Shown: positions 1 through 46,410 of the stretch, in pieces
Position numbering within the stretch: position 1 is the stretch's first letter
How the letters are laid out: each line of letters begins with the position of its first letter
DNA from: Halocaridina rubra
Taxonomy: Eukaryota; Arthropoda; Malacostraca; Decapoda; Atyidae
Direction of reading: 5' to 3'
NCBI GenBank assembly: GCA_037179515.1
Contig: JAXCGZ010011634.1
Location: forward strand, 1 to 64,000
Length of the DNA: 64,000 nucleotides
Notes under the pieces: generated by a model
The model's database searches: none
What the model was told of the DNA's origin: nothing
What the model saw: only the letters and a program-made list of their open reading frames with translations
Position numbers and translations under genes: made by a program

Positions 1-1345
1 CGGGTTTTATTATCCCATCTAATGACACCAATTTGTAAGATAGTATCCCACCGAGTGTCACCACTGACGTAGGGTATTTCTTCCTACGTTATATAATTAT
101 AATTATGGTAGCGTGGTTGGTGAAAGACATCTTGTAGTTATATTCCTTTATTCTTATTTTAACATCTATGTACTCAGAGCTCCTATTACTACAGTTCCTG
201 TCACGACTAATTCCTGAGTCCTGTCGTATGACTTCCGTCATGCTGAAGCCAGTCCGTCATGCTGAAGCCAGTCCGTCATGCTGAAGCCAGAATCTGAAAC
301 TTGTAACAGATCTTGAGGGGTAACGGTTGGTCGAGGGCACAGAGATTTTATTACAATGTTTGTAGAAAGTGTCAAGGAGATATATGACCGGAACCGTGAG
401 ACTTAGGATCTGGCATCGAGAAGGGCAGGAAAGGCCAGGAAGTTAGCCATTTCCTAAACCACAAGAAACATAAACCTGTGGCCCGTACGTAAGTACATGC
501 CCTGGAGAGATGCCCAATAGCTCCTCCCCGGAAGTAGGCGGGATTCCACTTTGAACCTGGCGTTGATTGGCAGGACTAGATATCCCTTGATTTCATTGGC
601 AGAATTGGATGTCAAGCCACGCCCTGCCCCTGGGGGTATTTCAAGAGCCACCCAGGGCAGAGACAGTTAGTTAGAACTTTGCCCGGGGCACGAATAGATC
701 ATAGATTGTGATAGTCATAGGGTGGGGGCATTGAGGTGTCGAAGTTGTGTTGTACTCTAGAATAAATATAAGCAAAGGAATTTACTGCTTGTCCATTTTA
801 CCTTGTAACCGTCAGGTACTAGTAATTAAAACGTAGCAAAGAAAAGCAATACGTCAGTGGTGACAAACGGTGAGATAACCCCGTCATCTTACAAAGTGTG
901 AGTTCAAATGGAAGTCCAAAATTCATACGACAGTCCCACCCCCTAAAGGGGGAGGCTAACTCAGCTGTACTGTGTTAACTCTGCTGCTGGCAAGGCCCGG
1001 TCTCTAACTCAACTCACTGTGCCTGCCCTGGGTGGTTCTTGAAATACCCCAAGGGCAGGGGCGTGTCTTGACATCCAGTCCTGCAAATCAACTCCAGGTT
1101 CGAAGTGGAGTCCCGCCTATAAGGGGAGGGGCTATTCCAACGAGAGTGGGTGGTAATCGCCTATTGCCATTGGGTATCTCCCCCGGGCATGTACTTCACA
1201 TTTAGGACAAGTGTTTCTGTGTGGTATGGGGAATAAAGGACTGGTTTATATCTCATACCCTCTTGAGATATTTGAACGCCAGATGCCGAGTCCCACGGGA
1301 CCAGCTATATATCTTACCATAGGCCTCATCCTATTACACACTGGA
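1..1345. repeat. Two diverged copies of an LTR-like repeat in inverted orientation
   Basis: Sequence at about 370-680 is matched in reverse complement by about 1015-1330; for example the CTGCCCTGGGTGG block appears at both inner ends. Likewise 28-72 matches 850-897 inverted (GTCACCACTGACGT against ACGTCAGTGGTGAC). The AATAAATA at about 760 and the TCAGTGGTGAC that could be an LTR/primer-site border suggest decayed LTR retrotransposon ends. The class is not certain. No coding sequence is seen. Confidence 0.45.
230..292 (+). repeat. Short tandem repeat, 3 copies of about 20 bp
   Basis: Three copies of a unit containing CCGTCATGCTGAAGCCAG in a row. Confidence 0.75.
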
Positions 1346-1604
1346 GAGAGTGTTTAATGTTTCCTTTGACACCTAGCCAAAAGTCCTACGACAATACGCA
1401 ACTGCCTGGAGAAACAATATTAAATGTGAAGGGATTAATGTCATCATAAAAAAATGCACCAAGTATCTATAAGATAACCAGTCTCTACCACTGCACAGAA
1501 TTAAAATGGTAAGGGGATTATTGATCCTTGTTCAATATATCTCCAAATCCTCATTCCTAAACAAGGATACTGGCTGAATCTATTCTAAAGAGCATAATAA
1601 AAAT

Positions 1605-1812
1605 AACAGAAATTGCAAAATACTATTTTTGCACACATATGGCAGCTCCACTACATTCATCCCTGACAGCCACTGTCACCAGCTTCCTAAGTACTAAGCA
1701 TCCATGCAACAACCTTTTAAGTGCTAAGTACTTTGTTGATACCTTTTCAGCACCCTTAGGCCATCTTGCTGCACCCTAGGGTGACTCGGTACACTGGTTG
1801 GGAATCACTGCT
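1605..1812 (-). mobile_element. Possible hAT-type MITE end
   Basis: Read on the minus strand, the sequence begins CAGTGATTCCCAACCAGTG at 1812, like the CAG-starting ends of hAT non-autonomous elements (the CAGTGGTTCTCAACC type). The other end was not found. Confidence 0.35.
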
Positions 1813-1879
1813 CTAAGCATTCTTCAATTTGATATTTGAAACACTGTTTCAAATCTTGTGCGAATTATACTGTCCTCTC

Positions 1880-1984
<105 letters not shown>

Positions 1985-2022
1985 TTTATTATTAATTTTT
2001 TTTATTTTTTTTTAACTTTCAG

Positions 2023-34689
<32,667 letters not shown>

Positions 34690-35225
34690 AGAAAAATTAT
34701 TTACAATTGTATACAACCCTAAAACTCTTATGAACATCATAGTTTGTAATAATACAGCAAAAGGTAAACTCATCAAAAATGGCTTCCTAATACACATTAT
34801 GTATAAAAATTCAGAGGTATTCTTGTACACTGCTCTCTACTCTATGATCTCTTCTGAAGGACAACACCTTTAAAACTGACTAATTACAAGCCTACATGAG
34901 TATTACTGCAAGTGTTAGTACTGTAGAGATGACTCGGAACTCATGTAGTCATACGTGTACATTACATATGGTTTATAGGATGCATGAAATTGCGATTTTG
35001 ATTATTCATAGAATGATAAGTGATGAGCTTTTCTTTTCTTCTATAGTACATAAGTTTGCCAGAGAACAATCTCACAGCAATCATTTCCCACCCTCATTCA
35101 TTCTGTATATTTGGTATATAAAACACCAAGTTCCATCTGTTTCATTTACTAAAATAAAAATAATGAAAAAATTATAGCTACAATATTTAAAACCAAGAAA
35201 AGGTGAAATCATAATAAAGTAGACT
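34690..35225 (+). other. Probable 3' UTR of the inhibitor gene
   Basis: AT-rich non-coding sequence after the stop codon. Possible poly(A) signals AATAAA lie at 35153-35158 and 35213-35218. The true cleavage site cannot be told from the sequence alone. Confidence 0.45.
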
Positions 35226-35439
35226 GCAAGGCAAAAAGGTAAAGGATATCAATCGGTATTGTCATAGGTTTGGAACCACCTGTATTTAATTAAGTTGTAA
35301 AAACCCTGCTTGTTTCAGTGGGAGGTTACTTCATGTTATAAAAATTAAAATTACAGTTGTCTCCTTTTTAAGTACAATATGTACAGTATATTCAAACCTT
35401 TAATTTCAAAATGTATGCTTCATAAATATCTTTTGAAAG

Positions 35440-35705
35440 GAATAATAAAAAAAAAATCTAGCCATTCCTATTTGTAAGGGGGTTGGCCGAGCCAAGTATG
35501 TACAGTCAGAGCCAATACACAACTCAATCACTCCACTTAGCTCCTTGGGGATAAAGGGTTGCCACATTTCCCCAATCCACATCTTGCTTTGGTCATCCAC
35601 AGGATAGGTAGGCAAGCTTATTCTGGTGTGAATCCCAACAGCCGCAGTTGGTTTATACCCACCACTTCATAACATGGCTACCCCCTGCACTCATGCCTAT
35701 TACAG
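35440..35705 (-). repeat. Dispersed repeat family D copy, inverted
   Basis: Minus-strand copy: CCTTACAAATAGGAATGG, CAAGGAGCTAAGTGGAGTG, GTGGATGACCAAAGCAAGAT. It defines a longer family unit (over 200 bp). Confidence 0.55.
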
Positions 35706-35739
35706 TCCACTGGGCTAGCAGGTGCTAAAGATCCCCCTG

Positions 35740-36435
35740 CCCTGTGTCATAAAACGAACAATCTTCCTCTACTCATTTCTATCCCTTGCACGCTCTTTTC
35801 CCTGTTCCACATGCAAGCAATGCTCTTTTTCATGCCATCTATCTATCTCATTCTAGGTCTTCCTCTTGGCCTCACCCAAACTATTTCTGCGCTCCATACT
35901 GTCTTTGCTAGTCGTTCATCACTCATCCTTTTCATGTGTCCACACCAACTCAATACTCCTTTATCTAACTTATTTGACAGCTTGTTTTCAACACCTGTCC
36001 TCTGCCTCATCTCCTCATTTTTCACTCTTATCCTACATACACCTGTCATACTTCACAAACAACTAATATCCATCACATTCAACTTGTTCTTTGCATTCCA
36101 AGTCTCTGATCCATACACTGCTGTAGGTACAAGCATACTATCATATATCCTTCTTTTAGCACTAATCCCAATAAACCTATTTCTCATCACACTTTTCAAC
36201 TAACCTGGACATATACTTGCTTCCTTCAGTCTATGACTTACTTTCGCATCCACTCTTCCATTCTGATACATGTGACCCCATATATTTAAAGCTGAACTTC
36301 CTCAAGCAACTCCCCATTCACTCCTACTTTCGTCTGCCAGCATTAACACTCCTCGTGCATCTCATGACTTTACTTTTGCCAATCTTGACCCAAAACTTCC
36401 CTCTTTCACACACCATTAATAATAATTGATTTGGT
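35740..36435 (-). pseudogene. RTE-like LINE 3' remnant
   Basis: Minus-strand pieces match the end of RTE-type ORFs: VCERGKFWVKIGKSKVMRCT (near 36410), the segment around the thumb, then RIRVKNEEMRQRTGVENKLS, VLSWCGHMKRMSDERLAKTV and GRPRMR (35843-36049). Several stops interrupt the frame. Confidence 0.75.
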
Positions 36436-36587
36436 AAGTGCAAAAATTTATATTCAGTGAGGGAGAGCCAGGGGTTTGGACTTTCCAGAGTAAGCTTAAA
36501 CAAATTCAAAATTCTCTGAAGTGGCAGAGGGGAAAGGATTAAGGTCAACAAGTGTGATGTCACGATTGTCATATCAAATAGATATGT

Positions 36588-36645
36588 AGTATTCCCTCTT
36601 CTTCTTCTTGCCTTCCTCCTCCTCTTCTTCTTGAACTTTAGGAAA
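36588..36645. repeat. Pyrimidine-rich tract
   Basis: CTTCTTCTT/CCTCCTCCT-type imperfect triplet tract. Confidence 0.7.
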
Positions 36646-36867
36646 ATAATAAAGTAACTGTCACTATTGACATCAATTTCCCTAATTTCTACCCCTCCCC
36701 GAAATAACTACAACAACAACAACACCGTCAACTGACGCTTCCAGGATGTTAAGAGACTTTCCTTTTACTGTACGCGTATAATTCCAGGTATATGACCTAT
36801 AGTTACACAGTACATGTTTACATTTGAATGGTAGACCCTCCCTCCCCACTTATTTTTTGTTGTTTTC

Positions 36868-37012
36868 TTTACACTTGGTCCCCATTCGAATGGGGATGAA
36901 CACAGTCAGGTTGGAGTTATAAGGGGAGTAAGGATGGGTGCCCATCTTAATGCCCCCGCTGGGATCGAATCTGTGTTTGACAAATCTGGCAAGACTGCAG
37001 GAGTGCTATATA
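36868..37012 (-). mobile_element. SINE family A copy with perfect 16 bp palindrome
   Basis: Carries CCCCATTCGAATGGGG, a perfect palindrome, next to the body TCAGGTTGGAGTTATAAGG and the B-box-like GGGATCGAATC. Confidence 0.6.
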
Positions 37013-37071
37013 AAAGTTCAATTGGGTTAGTCACTCGTTTTTCCCTCTTTAATCGCTATCCTATCAAATCT

Positions 37072-37262
37072 TTGCTAGTACAGTGGTAACGCGCTGGCTT
37101 CGCATTCATGAGGTCGAAAGATCGGTTCCCGTCCAAGACCGAGAGTTTAAGCTGTTTACTGGCAGGAACTGCTGTGGGTGGACACCACAGTGGGGGGTTG
37201 GGGCTTACCCTGGCTGACGAATACCCATTGTATTGAAATGGAAATAAAGTATTATTATTATC
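37072..37262 (+). mobile_element. tRNA-Ala-like SINE (family C)
   Basis: The head GCTAGTACAGTGGTAACGCG has an A box. CTTCGCAT in the anticodon position resembles tRNA-Ala(CGC). A B-box-like ATCGGTTCCCG follows, then a body ending AAATGGAAATAAAG and TATT repeats. A second copy lies at 59658. Confidence 0.75.
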
Positions 37263-37912
<650 letters not shown>

Positions 37913-38019
37913 TGTTAGCATACAACACTAAATGGTAAGGAAGCCCATTAGTGAAACAACAAATAGAAAAAATAACGCTATATTTCAGGTCCTAACTGGA
38001 CTACTTCTCAAGCACAAAT

Positions 38020-38528
38020 CATGTAATTACCTAATTGTGCTTACGGAAAAGAGCCCCAAGCTCATAACTTCCCATCGACTGATCGGTTCCATTTTGTACT
38101 TAGTGATACTTAGCATGCTTGTCCTTAAAATTATGGCTTGAGTTAGCAATAACTACCTCCTCTTATAGCAAATTCCAATTATCAACTACTCTTACACTAA
38201 GCAAGTACTTCCTTACATCCTGCAATTAAGTCTAGATCTCTCTCATTCTCTGTCTTCTGAAATTCTGATCTTGTCATTGAGTAGTCAAGCTTGCGCCTTC
38301 TTGCATTTATACACATTCTCATTACCTTACATTCTGAAGTATTGAATTTCATTAGCCACTTTCTTGACCACTCATGCAGACTATTTAGGTCTTCCTGAAG
38401 TTCTCTTCCATTGTTCTCGTTTCTTACTTTCATCACAATCTTTGCATCATCTGCAAACATATTCAGGAATGAATTTACAGACTCTGGTAGGTCATTTACA
38501 TATTGAAGGAACAAAAGTGGCCTTAAAA
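38020..38528 (-). pseudogene. LINE fragment, internally deleted, same family as 6-12 kb
   Basis: On the minus strand, RT pieces YVNDLPESVNSFLNMFADDA, then EDLNSLHEWSRKWLMKFNTS up to ENERDLDL, jump directly to the end of ORF2 (the CKEV... Tyr-rich tail) and the 3' UTR with the CTAATTGTGCTTACGG tail. About 420 bp is missing between. It also has more substitutions than the 6-12 kb copies, so it is older. Confidence 0.75.
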
Positions 38529-38531
38529 CAA

Positions 38532-38636
38532 TCTCACTGCAGGGCCTTACGAAGGACATCTAGCCTTAAAACCCTAGCTCTAACCTGTCTCTGTCACCCC
38601 TATTCAAATGAGGACTAATAGTGACATATAAAACCT
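38532..38636 (+). mobile_element. SINE family A fragment
   Basis: GGGCCTTACGAAGGACATCT, then CCCCTATTCAAATGAGGAC and AATAGTGACATATAAAA. It joins the LINE fragment end. Confidence 0.5.
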
Positions 38637-38639
38637 TAA

Positions 38640-39555
38640 ACAAATTAATCTCAGGTTGAACTGTAATAAATATGATTACAGTACTTTAAGAGCCAGTTTT
38701 AACTCACTGGATCACATGACATTTGCGTCCCGTTCTTAAGAGGTTGGCTGCATTCCATGGCCATTTTGTGTCTTGTAATTTATTTTGCTGACATTTAGGA
38801 TAACCTAAATAAATAGCCTTAACTGTGTATGTGAATGTCAACACTTTAGGATAACCTAATGAAGAGAAATAAGACCACTAACTCTGTGTATAAGAATTAC
38901 TACAGTGTTAAATTCCTTGAAAAATACAATACTGTTTACTTAGTAATCTTCATTTTCCAAACTTCAAGATAACCTAAGTAAATCCCATACCCATACCTAC
39001 ACGTTGAAGATTGGCTTTATTATTAAATCTATTATTATTAATAAAAGCATTTATTCAAATACACATACATTTAAAATTCTTGTTCTATAAGCATTTACAA
39101 TGTTAGGAGGTAATTATTTAAATCACAGACTCCATCTCATAACTTGCTATCTTCACCATTTACTAGTACAGTTTTACAGGATATTCATAAAAAGTGATGA
39201 CTGATAAAATCAATAACTTAAGAGACATCATAAGTTAGTACAGCACTTCCTGCTGTACTACTGAAGGTATAAGAGAAGAGTAAAATCTCAGCTAAATGAT
39301 GGAGCTAGGGAATGAAGACACTCGACTGATGTCTATATTCATTATACTTTCTCTTCCCAGCCTCAACTGTGGCTTGGTTTTGCATATAAATCAAAAGCAA
39401 AAACAACCCAAGAATGAGTTTTGGATGAGAGAGTAAAATAAAGGTAAATTTTCAGCAATATGAGTTCACTCCCAAGTTCTTGCAGTTACCTGAGAGGTAT
39501 CATACCTCTTTCATATAACTGATAACGCCTTAGGGCAGTGACGATGAGTCGTAGT
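38640..39555. other. Intergenic, nothing recognised
   Basis: AT-rich; the short phrase AGGATAACCTAA recurs three times (about 38800-38985). No gene seen. Confidence 0.4.
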
Positions 39556-39560
39556 GTGTA

Positions 39561-39566
39561 TAGAGA

Positions 39567-39598
<32 letters not shown>

Positions 39599-39600
39599 AA
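39561..39600. repeat. (GA)n microsatellite
   Basis: About 40 bp with one C interruption, next to the left end of the Tigger remnant. Confidence 0.9.
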
Positions 39601-41174
<1,574 letters not shown>

Positions 41175-41180
41175 GTATTA

Positions 41181-41984
41181 CTAAGAATCACTTTTTTTAT
41201 TTTCTTTAGAAGTCTGTTCAAGTACACGACTCTTGTGATCAAGTTTTCTCTTTTTGTTTTGATTTTTTCCTTGATTTCTCACTCGTTTCTCCTCTTGCAC
41301 ACTGTGGAAAATACTCGTCTTCGCTCGGGATTTCGGTCCCCAATTTTTCTCAGGCTTAACTTGGAATCGCAGCAATTCCTGTCGTCTTGACTCCGGATTT
41401 GCATCCGGATGCATTTCAAAATTAATGGTATTTTCTGGTTCTTTATCTAATATTCTTTTCCCAGCTCTATCATCACTCATTTTTGAACGGTTAGCTGGAT
41501 GAGTTTTCTCCCAAACCCTCACAATATCCCAAATGAATTGGGGTGGCGCATTAGTTTTGATGGAATTTTTGCTAGTGTGGGACATCGACACTTCATATCC
41601 GGCGTTCAGGAGGGCAGATCGAAACTGTACCATTTTGCAAAGATTAATACCAGCTACAGCTGTCAGTTTATCCATTACGTAGAACAGAGGAACATCGGGG
41701 AGTTCTTCCTCCATCATGGTCAGGATTCCGTACATACGACGATATGTCGTAAAGTCCTCTTCCACTAAGGAGTTTTTGAGGCCTTTCAAAAACTCACCGT
41801 CATGAATTGGAGCAGACCATATGGGACCTGCCATGAGATGTCTGTGACCACAGTGTTGGCAGGCTTGCGGTACACTCGGTCCCGAGCACAGTTGGTATTT
41901 GATACTCCGACCATTTACAACAATGCGTCCCAAAGGCTGCAAAGTGGCTGTTTCACATCCTACACATTGGTATAGCCAAGACAG
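41181..41984 (-). CDS. TRMT1: TRMT1 exon e (last)
   Basis: Acceptor TTTCAG, stop TAG at 41183-41181. It encodes the Cys-pair zinc-binding-like segment, [57 protein letters not shown] and a basic tail. The stop lies about 6 bp from a 200 bp AT array. Confidence 0.9.
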   Translation of the reverse strand: MSWLYQCVGCETATLQPLGRIVVNGRSIKYQLCSGPSVPQACQHCGHRHLMAGPIWSAPIHDGEFLKGLKNSLVEEDFTTYRRMYGILTMMEEELPDVPLFYVMDKLTAVAGINLCKMVQFRSALLNAGYEVSMSHTSKNSIKTNAPPQFIWDIVRVWEKTHPANRSKMSDDRAGKRILDKEPENTINFEMHPDANPESRRQELLRFQVKPEKNWGPKSRAKTSIFHSVQEEKRVRNQGKNQNKKRKLDHKSRVLEQTSKENKKSDS

Positions 41985-44900
41985 CTGAAACACGATAAGA
42001 GACCTCATTAAAACTGATTACTTTCAAACAATGCAAGAAGATACAAAGAACATAGCTTAGCAATTTAAAAAATGGTGCTATATGGTAATTATTTTGCATA
42101 AAACATATATCTACAGTTTTAAAACCAAATCTACTAGTCTAAGTCAGCCATTTAAATAAAATAGATACAGCCACTGTTTTCAATCATATCCATTTATTAC
42201 TGAGAATATAAATATTTACATTGTGCCTAGCTTGTAAACTCACCTTTGAAAATGTTTCTTTACATTTTGCCTGGCTGGTAAAGACACGTACAACGACCCT
42301 AACATAAAAATCGGCACTGAGAGAAAGCATCGGCACTATATATCTTCCGTACCTGTTTGCATGGGATTCAATGCACTGGAGAACAATTCTCAAGGCCTGG
42401 AAGTATACATAACAAGTGTTATATCCCTTTATCAAGGACAGCAGTAGCTCAGCAATAAAGTTTGCAAGTCAGGAGGCAAATGATTCAGGTTAGAGGACAC
42501 TAAAAGACATTAAGAAGGGCATCCAGTCTTAATTCTTCAATTCCGACCTGATTGTATCCACCCACATTCATGGGGCTAATTTTGACACATAAAATGGTGC
42601 ATTATTCCCCATTATCCCTGGTGGCAGAGGAAAAACAAAATTCCAAATCCACTCCTTAACGTTGTGTGCTGTAAGAGGAAACTGAGAGGGATAGGGGATC
42701 AAAGGGCTGAAAATATAGTGTGGACATACATCACTTAGCATTCTATCATACAACATCTATTCGTATATGCATATATTGTCATCCACAAATTCTTATCAAT
42801 TATTTTCTTTTAATCTCCATGAATCCTGTCCAAAATATCTCGCCTGAATATATTGCATATATTGTATATCTTTGGCTGTGGACAAACTTGTTTTTTACAG
42901 CTATATAATGATGTTATTCTCCCAAAGAGATGACATATTAATAAAATTTTATATACAGTCTATTCAAAATATTTCAAAGCATGATGAGAATATAGCTAGA
43001 TACGGTAATCATATATATTTCTCTAGCCAGAACATAGTAAGTAACAAAGAGCAAAAGGAAGGGCTCTACACTGTCTAGACTTCAGACTTTTGGTCTAATA
43101 AACCACTTATATATCTCTACTGTTAGATGAAAACTAATTTCACATGCAGGAGGGGTCAGATAATCCCTTCTTCCCTGAAATTACTTTCTTTGATACAACT
43201 AGAAGTGGAAACATGAAAGGGTAGGGTATTTTGAGACACTGATGCTTCAATGCTTTTGCTACTGGCTATCCATCCTGCTAAGCTCGGTGGGAAATGGGGT
43301 CTCGTTTGTTTAAGACTTCATATAATCTTATTGCAGCAACAAATTCCTTCTAAGGGAATGAAACATCATAAAAATACTCACAATTTCGTGACACGCTTTA
43401 CTTTTTATAGAGAGAGCTCCATATTTGGTATAGCAAGTCTCAGGTGAGTTGCCACAGAGGACAGCCATGTCTGTGCAGGTTACTAGCAAAAGTCCCCCAT
43501 CAGCCACACACTGTACAGCACCATCGAGAAATACGTGAGGAGACCCATAGGGGTCCAAATCTACAGCTTGAAACCGTTTATTGGGGACTTTGTTTTCATA
43601 CATCAACATACTGTAAGAGAGAAATATTACGTGTTCATGATGCTTACAAGAATATAGGACATGCTGTCAGTACAAGGAAAAGAAAAAAAGATATTAAGTC
43701 AAATTTATAAAAATTCCATATCTATAGAGAAATCATACTTTCTTTAATGTAATTACAGCACAACGCAGAGATAAACAAGAGATATATTTTTGGGTCCTCT
43801 AATTATGCTAGTATTGTATATATAACTAGGAATACCCCTTGAATATTATGTCATGTACGGTATATGATACACAATCACATTTGTTTAAGATAAGCTTTTT
43901 GTAAGTCATAAAGTAAATGATAATGGATATTGTTCAACTAGGAAACTTCAATAATAATACAAATCACTAATTTTAACCTACTATGAGAGCATTGTACTGC
44001 CTTAATTTACTTTTAACCAAAGCTATCCAGATTCTTTCTCAGCAATAGACTGAATTAAAAAAACTCTGCATCCTGCAATATAAGGGTCGCGTTAGCTCAA
44101 GAGGTAGAATGTGCAAGTCACAATGTGACTAACAAGGTTTTGATACCATCATAGGGCATTAGGGAGAGCATCCAGCCTTAATTCCCCAGTTCCAACATGT
44201 CTGCATCTACCCCAATTTGAATGGTGATGAAGCGTGACACATAAAATAGCATTTTCATATTGCTAAAAAAAATTTGAAACTAATCCATACAAAAACATGA
44301 AAGGAAAGAAAAATTATACATCAAAGTACATTACTGGAAGATTTATCACACTTTCTACACTATACACATATGGCCTTACCTAGCATCCTTCTGACTGGAT
44401 TTGATGACATTTTGTACATTATTATGTGTGATATTACGCTTCATACACTCTATAGCTTGCTTTGATATGTCATTTGCAACTATTTCCAAGGCACCATTAA
44501 CTTCTTTTGCATATCGAATAGAACGTAAACCTGAAGCAGCTAAAGCTTCCAAAATTCGTATGCCGCCTTCGTGTTCGGACGCTAGCTGACGTAACACCGC
44601 CACGCTGAAAGGAGGAGAAAATAGTGTGACTTGTGTATCGTATGGAATACACTGGGTTTGGTTAACAATATTTTACGGAAAGCTGCAAGACTTCATCATT
44701 TCAGCCTATCCTTACCCCTTTTAACAACTGTCCTACGGTAAGGAGAAATAAATTACGACATACATGGTATAAGAGGAGTAATTCCTACTTCTTCACCACC
44801 AAGGATATCTCTTTTAGTCAGCTCTTATGACAAGAAGAAAAGGCTACAATGTTTCACTCCTAGCACCAGGAAGACCCCTTTTAGTTGATTCCTATGACAA

Positions 44901-45314
44901 AGTGAATACAACCGCCAGAGATAAAAATTCCATGCACTCAAAGTGTAGCCTATTGTAGGGTGCAAAGAAGGGAGATAAGGGAGTAGGGACTGGCAAGCCT
45001 TCCCTCTAATAAGCTTTTCTTGTTAGGTACAGCTAACAAAAGGGACAATGAATTGCAAGATTTTAGTAAATAATAATAATAATAATAATAAAATCCCATA
45101 CCTCAAGTCTCGATTAAATTCTTGTACTGGATTGTAGAATACATCATGGGTAGAAGGAAACAAGACCTCTGCTTTTCCTTCAGTAACAGATGTGTATGGA
45201 GTTGTGTCAATTTTGAATTCAACTTCATCTGCTTCAGGTTTTTCCTTGGAATCTGTTCCTCTCTCAGTGGCCATAACTCTTTGCCAGTTTTTGCCACACA
45301 AACGCTTTAAGTGC
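41181..45314 (-). CDS. TRMT1: tRNA (guanine(26)-N(2))-dimethyltransferase (TRMT1 homologue), five visible exons
   Basis: Trm1/TRMT1 enzymes dimethylate G26 of tRNAs with S-adenosylmethionine, in nucleus and mitochondria. Minus-strand exons at 45314-45102, 44604-44380, 43610-43382, 42396-42244 and 41984-41181 join in frame. Family motifs: [13 protein letters not shown], the SAM-binding [30 protein letters not shown] (catalytic loop), [20 protein letters not shown], then a C-terminal domain with CVGC and CQHCGHRH Cys pairs and PIHD. The basic tail (NKKRKLDHK) could be a nuclear signal. The C3H1 zinc finger at the C-terminus of mammalian TRMT1 is absent. The first coding exon may lie further up: 45314 follows a plausible acceptor (CTGTAG), but an internal ATG (MATERG) could serve as start. 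Confidence 0.9.
42244..42396 (-). CDS. TRMT1: TRMT1 exon d
   Basis: Acceptor TTCCAG, donor GTGAGT, phase 0 at both ends. It encodes [20 protein letters not shown] and [18 protein letters not shown]. Confidence 0.9.
42438..42600 (+). mobile_element. SINE family A copy (TRMT1 intron)
   Basis: Head AGCAGTAGCTCAGCAATAAAG, then GACATTAAGAAGGGCATCCA and CCACCCACATTCATGGGGC, TTTTGACACATAAAATGG. Confidence 0.6.
43382..43610 (-). CDS. TRMT1: TRMT1 exon c (DLDPYGSP motif)
   Basis: Acceptor TTACAG, donor GTGAGT. It encodes [18 protein letters not shown] and [10 protein letters not shown], the most conserved part of the family. Confidence 0.9.
44083..44258 (+). mobile_element. SINE family A copy (TRMT1 intron)
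   Basis: Head CGCGTTAGCTCAAGAGGTAG, then GGGCATTAGGGAGAGCATCC, AGCCTTAATTCCCCAGTTCC and GTGACACATAAAATAGC. Confidence 0.6.
44380..44604 (-). CDS. TRMT1: TRMT1 exon b (SAM-binding motif)
   Basis: Acceptor TTTCAG, donor GTAAGG. It encodes [20 protein letters not shown], the glycine-containing SAM loop, and ANDIS. Confidence 0.88.
45102..45314 (-). CDS. TRMT1: TRMT1 exon a (most 5' seen)
   Basis: Donor GTATGG at its 3' end, plausible acceptor CTGTAG at its 5' end. It encodes a polar N-terminal stretch and the conserved [15 protein letters not shown] near 45271 is the first Met in the frame seen here. Confidence 0.75.
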
Positions 45315-45369
45315 CTACAGTAAGTTTAAAAGAGAATTGCATTATGGAACCCATTTTTAATTGCCACTT

Positions 45370-45500
45370 GTGTACTTATCAATCCCCATTTGAATAGGGG
45401 GGTTGACATGGACAGGTTGGAGCTGGGGAATTATGTCAGGTCATAATATTGCAGTGAACATCTCTTTCCCGTGAGCAAAATTAGGTAAATATTACCCCCA
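45370..45500 (-). mobile_element. SINE family A fragment
   Basis: AATCCCCATTTGAATAGGGG, GACATGGACAGGTTGGAGCT, then a degraded LINE-tail-like TTTCCCGTGAGCAAAATTAG. Confidence 0.45.
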
Positions 45501-46101
45501 CCCCAAGTGTTTGAATTTCCACCCTGATCACAAAATTAAAGCAAATTTCTTTTCATGCCACAAAATTCTACATAAAAATGAGTAAATCCATAAAGAAAGG
45601 CTAATATAATTGCTACAGACCTGTATTTACACGTACATCTGGTGAATGCCAGCAAACATATCATTCGTGCACATATTAGCAGCACATGACATATTGTTTA
45701 CGTCCGGTATAAGATGTCTTCTATTAGGCGCTGATGAGTGCACATATGTCCAATATGTTGCAATCAAAGCTTTTTTTTTTTTTTTTTTGCATGACATATA
45801 GTATTTGTTTTTTACTCAGTCACCCCCTTATAAGGGGGAATATGGCTTTGGTATATGGATGGAACATATATTCATATAATTTTGAGTATTCAACATGAAT
45901 ACTGACATTAAAAAGAAAATATTGAAATCATATAACTAAAACTTATGTTAGAGCAATGGATTAAATCCTTATTATATGGTTATTTTGAGATTTTTTTTTT
46001 TCATGTATGTAAAGGTTTTACTTAACATTTTCTAGACAATTATTTTTTGTTTTTAATTCTCAAATGTAAGAATTAGTGTAGTCAGAAATATTATATATAT
46101 A
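45500..46101. other. Intergenic, mostly unrecognised
   Basis: No gene seen. A short family D piece (TCAGTCACCCCCTTATAAGG) lies near 45820. The stretch ends in TTATATATATA, the target of the outer BEL insertion. Confidence 0.45.
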
Positions 46102-46410
46102 TGTCTTGAATATATTTCAAGACAGTTTATTTCTACGTACATTATGTAAGTGTTAGTTTGCATATAGTTTCGTTTATTGTAACGTAAGTGCATAAATGTA
46201 TACTTTTAGACTTCGCATGTATACTTATTAAGTTCTATCATGTATACACGTATATTCGTATGTATAATGTGTAGTTTATTAGGGAGGCTGGCCGTAGAAG
46301 ACGTGGAGAAAGGAATGTAGGTCACTAATGGATTTTAGCCATTAACCCTTCACCTCCTTGATAACGCTTATTGCATCGCCTCGTTGAACAAAGAACTGTT
46401 GTAAGCAAGT
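46102..46410 (+). repeat. Left part of the outer element 5' LTR
   Basis: 309 bp identical by eye to the start of the other LTRs, cut off after GTAAGCAAGT where the inner element begins. Confidence 0.85.
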
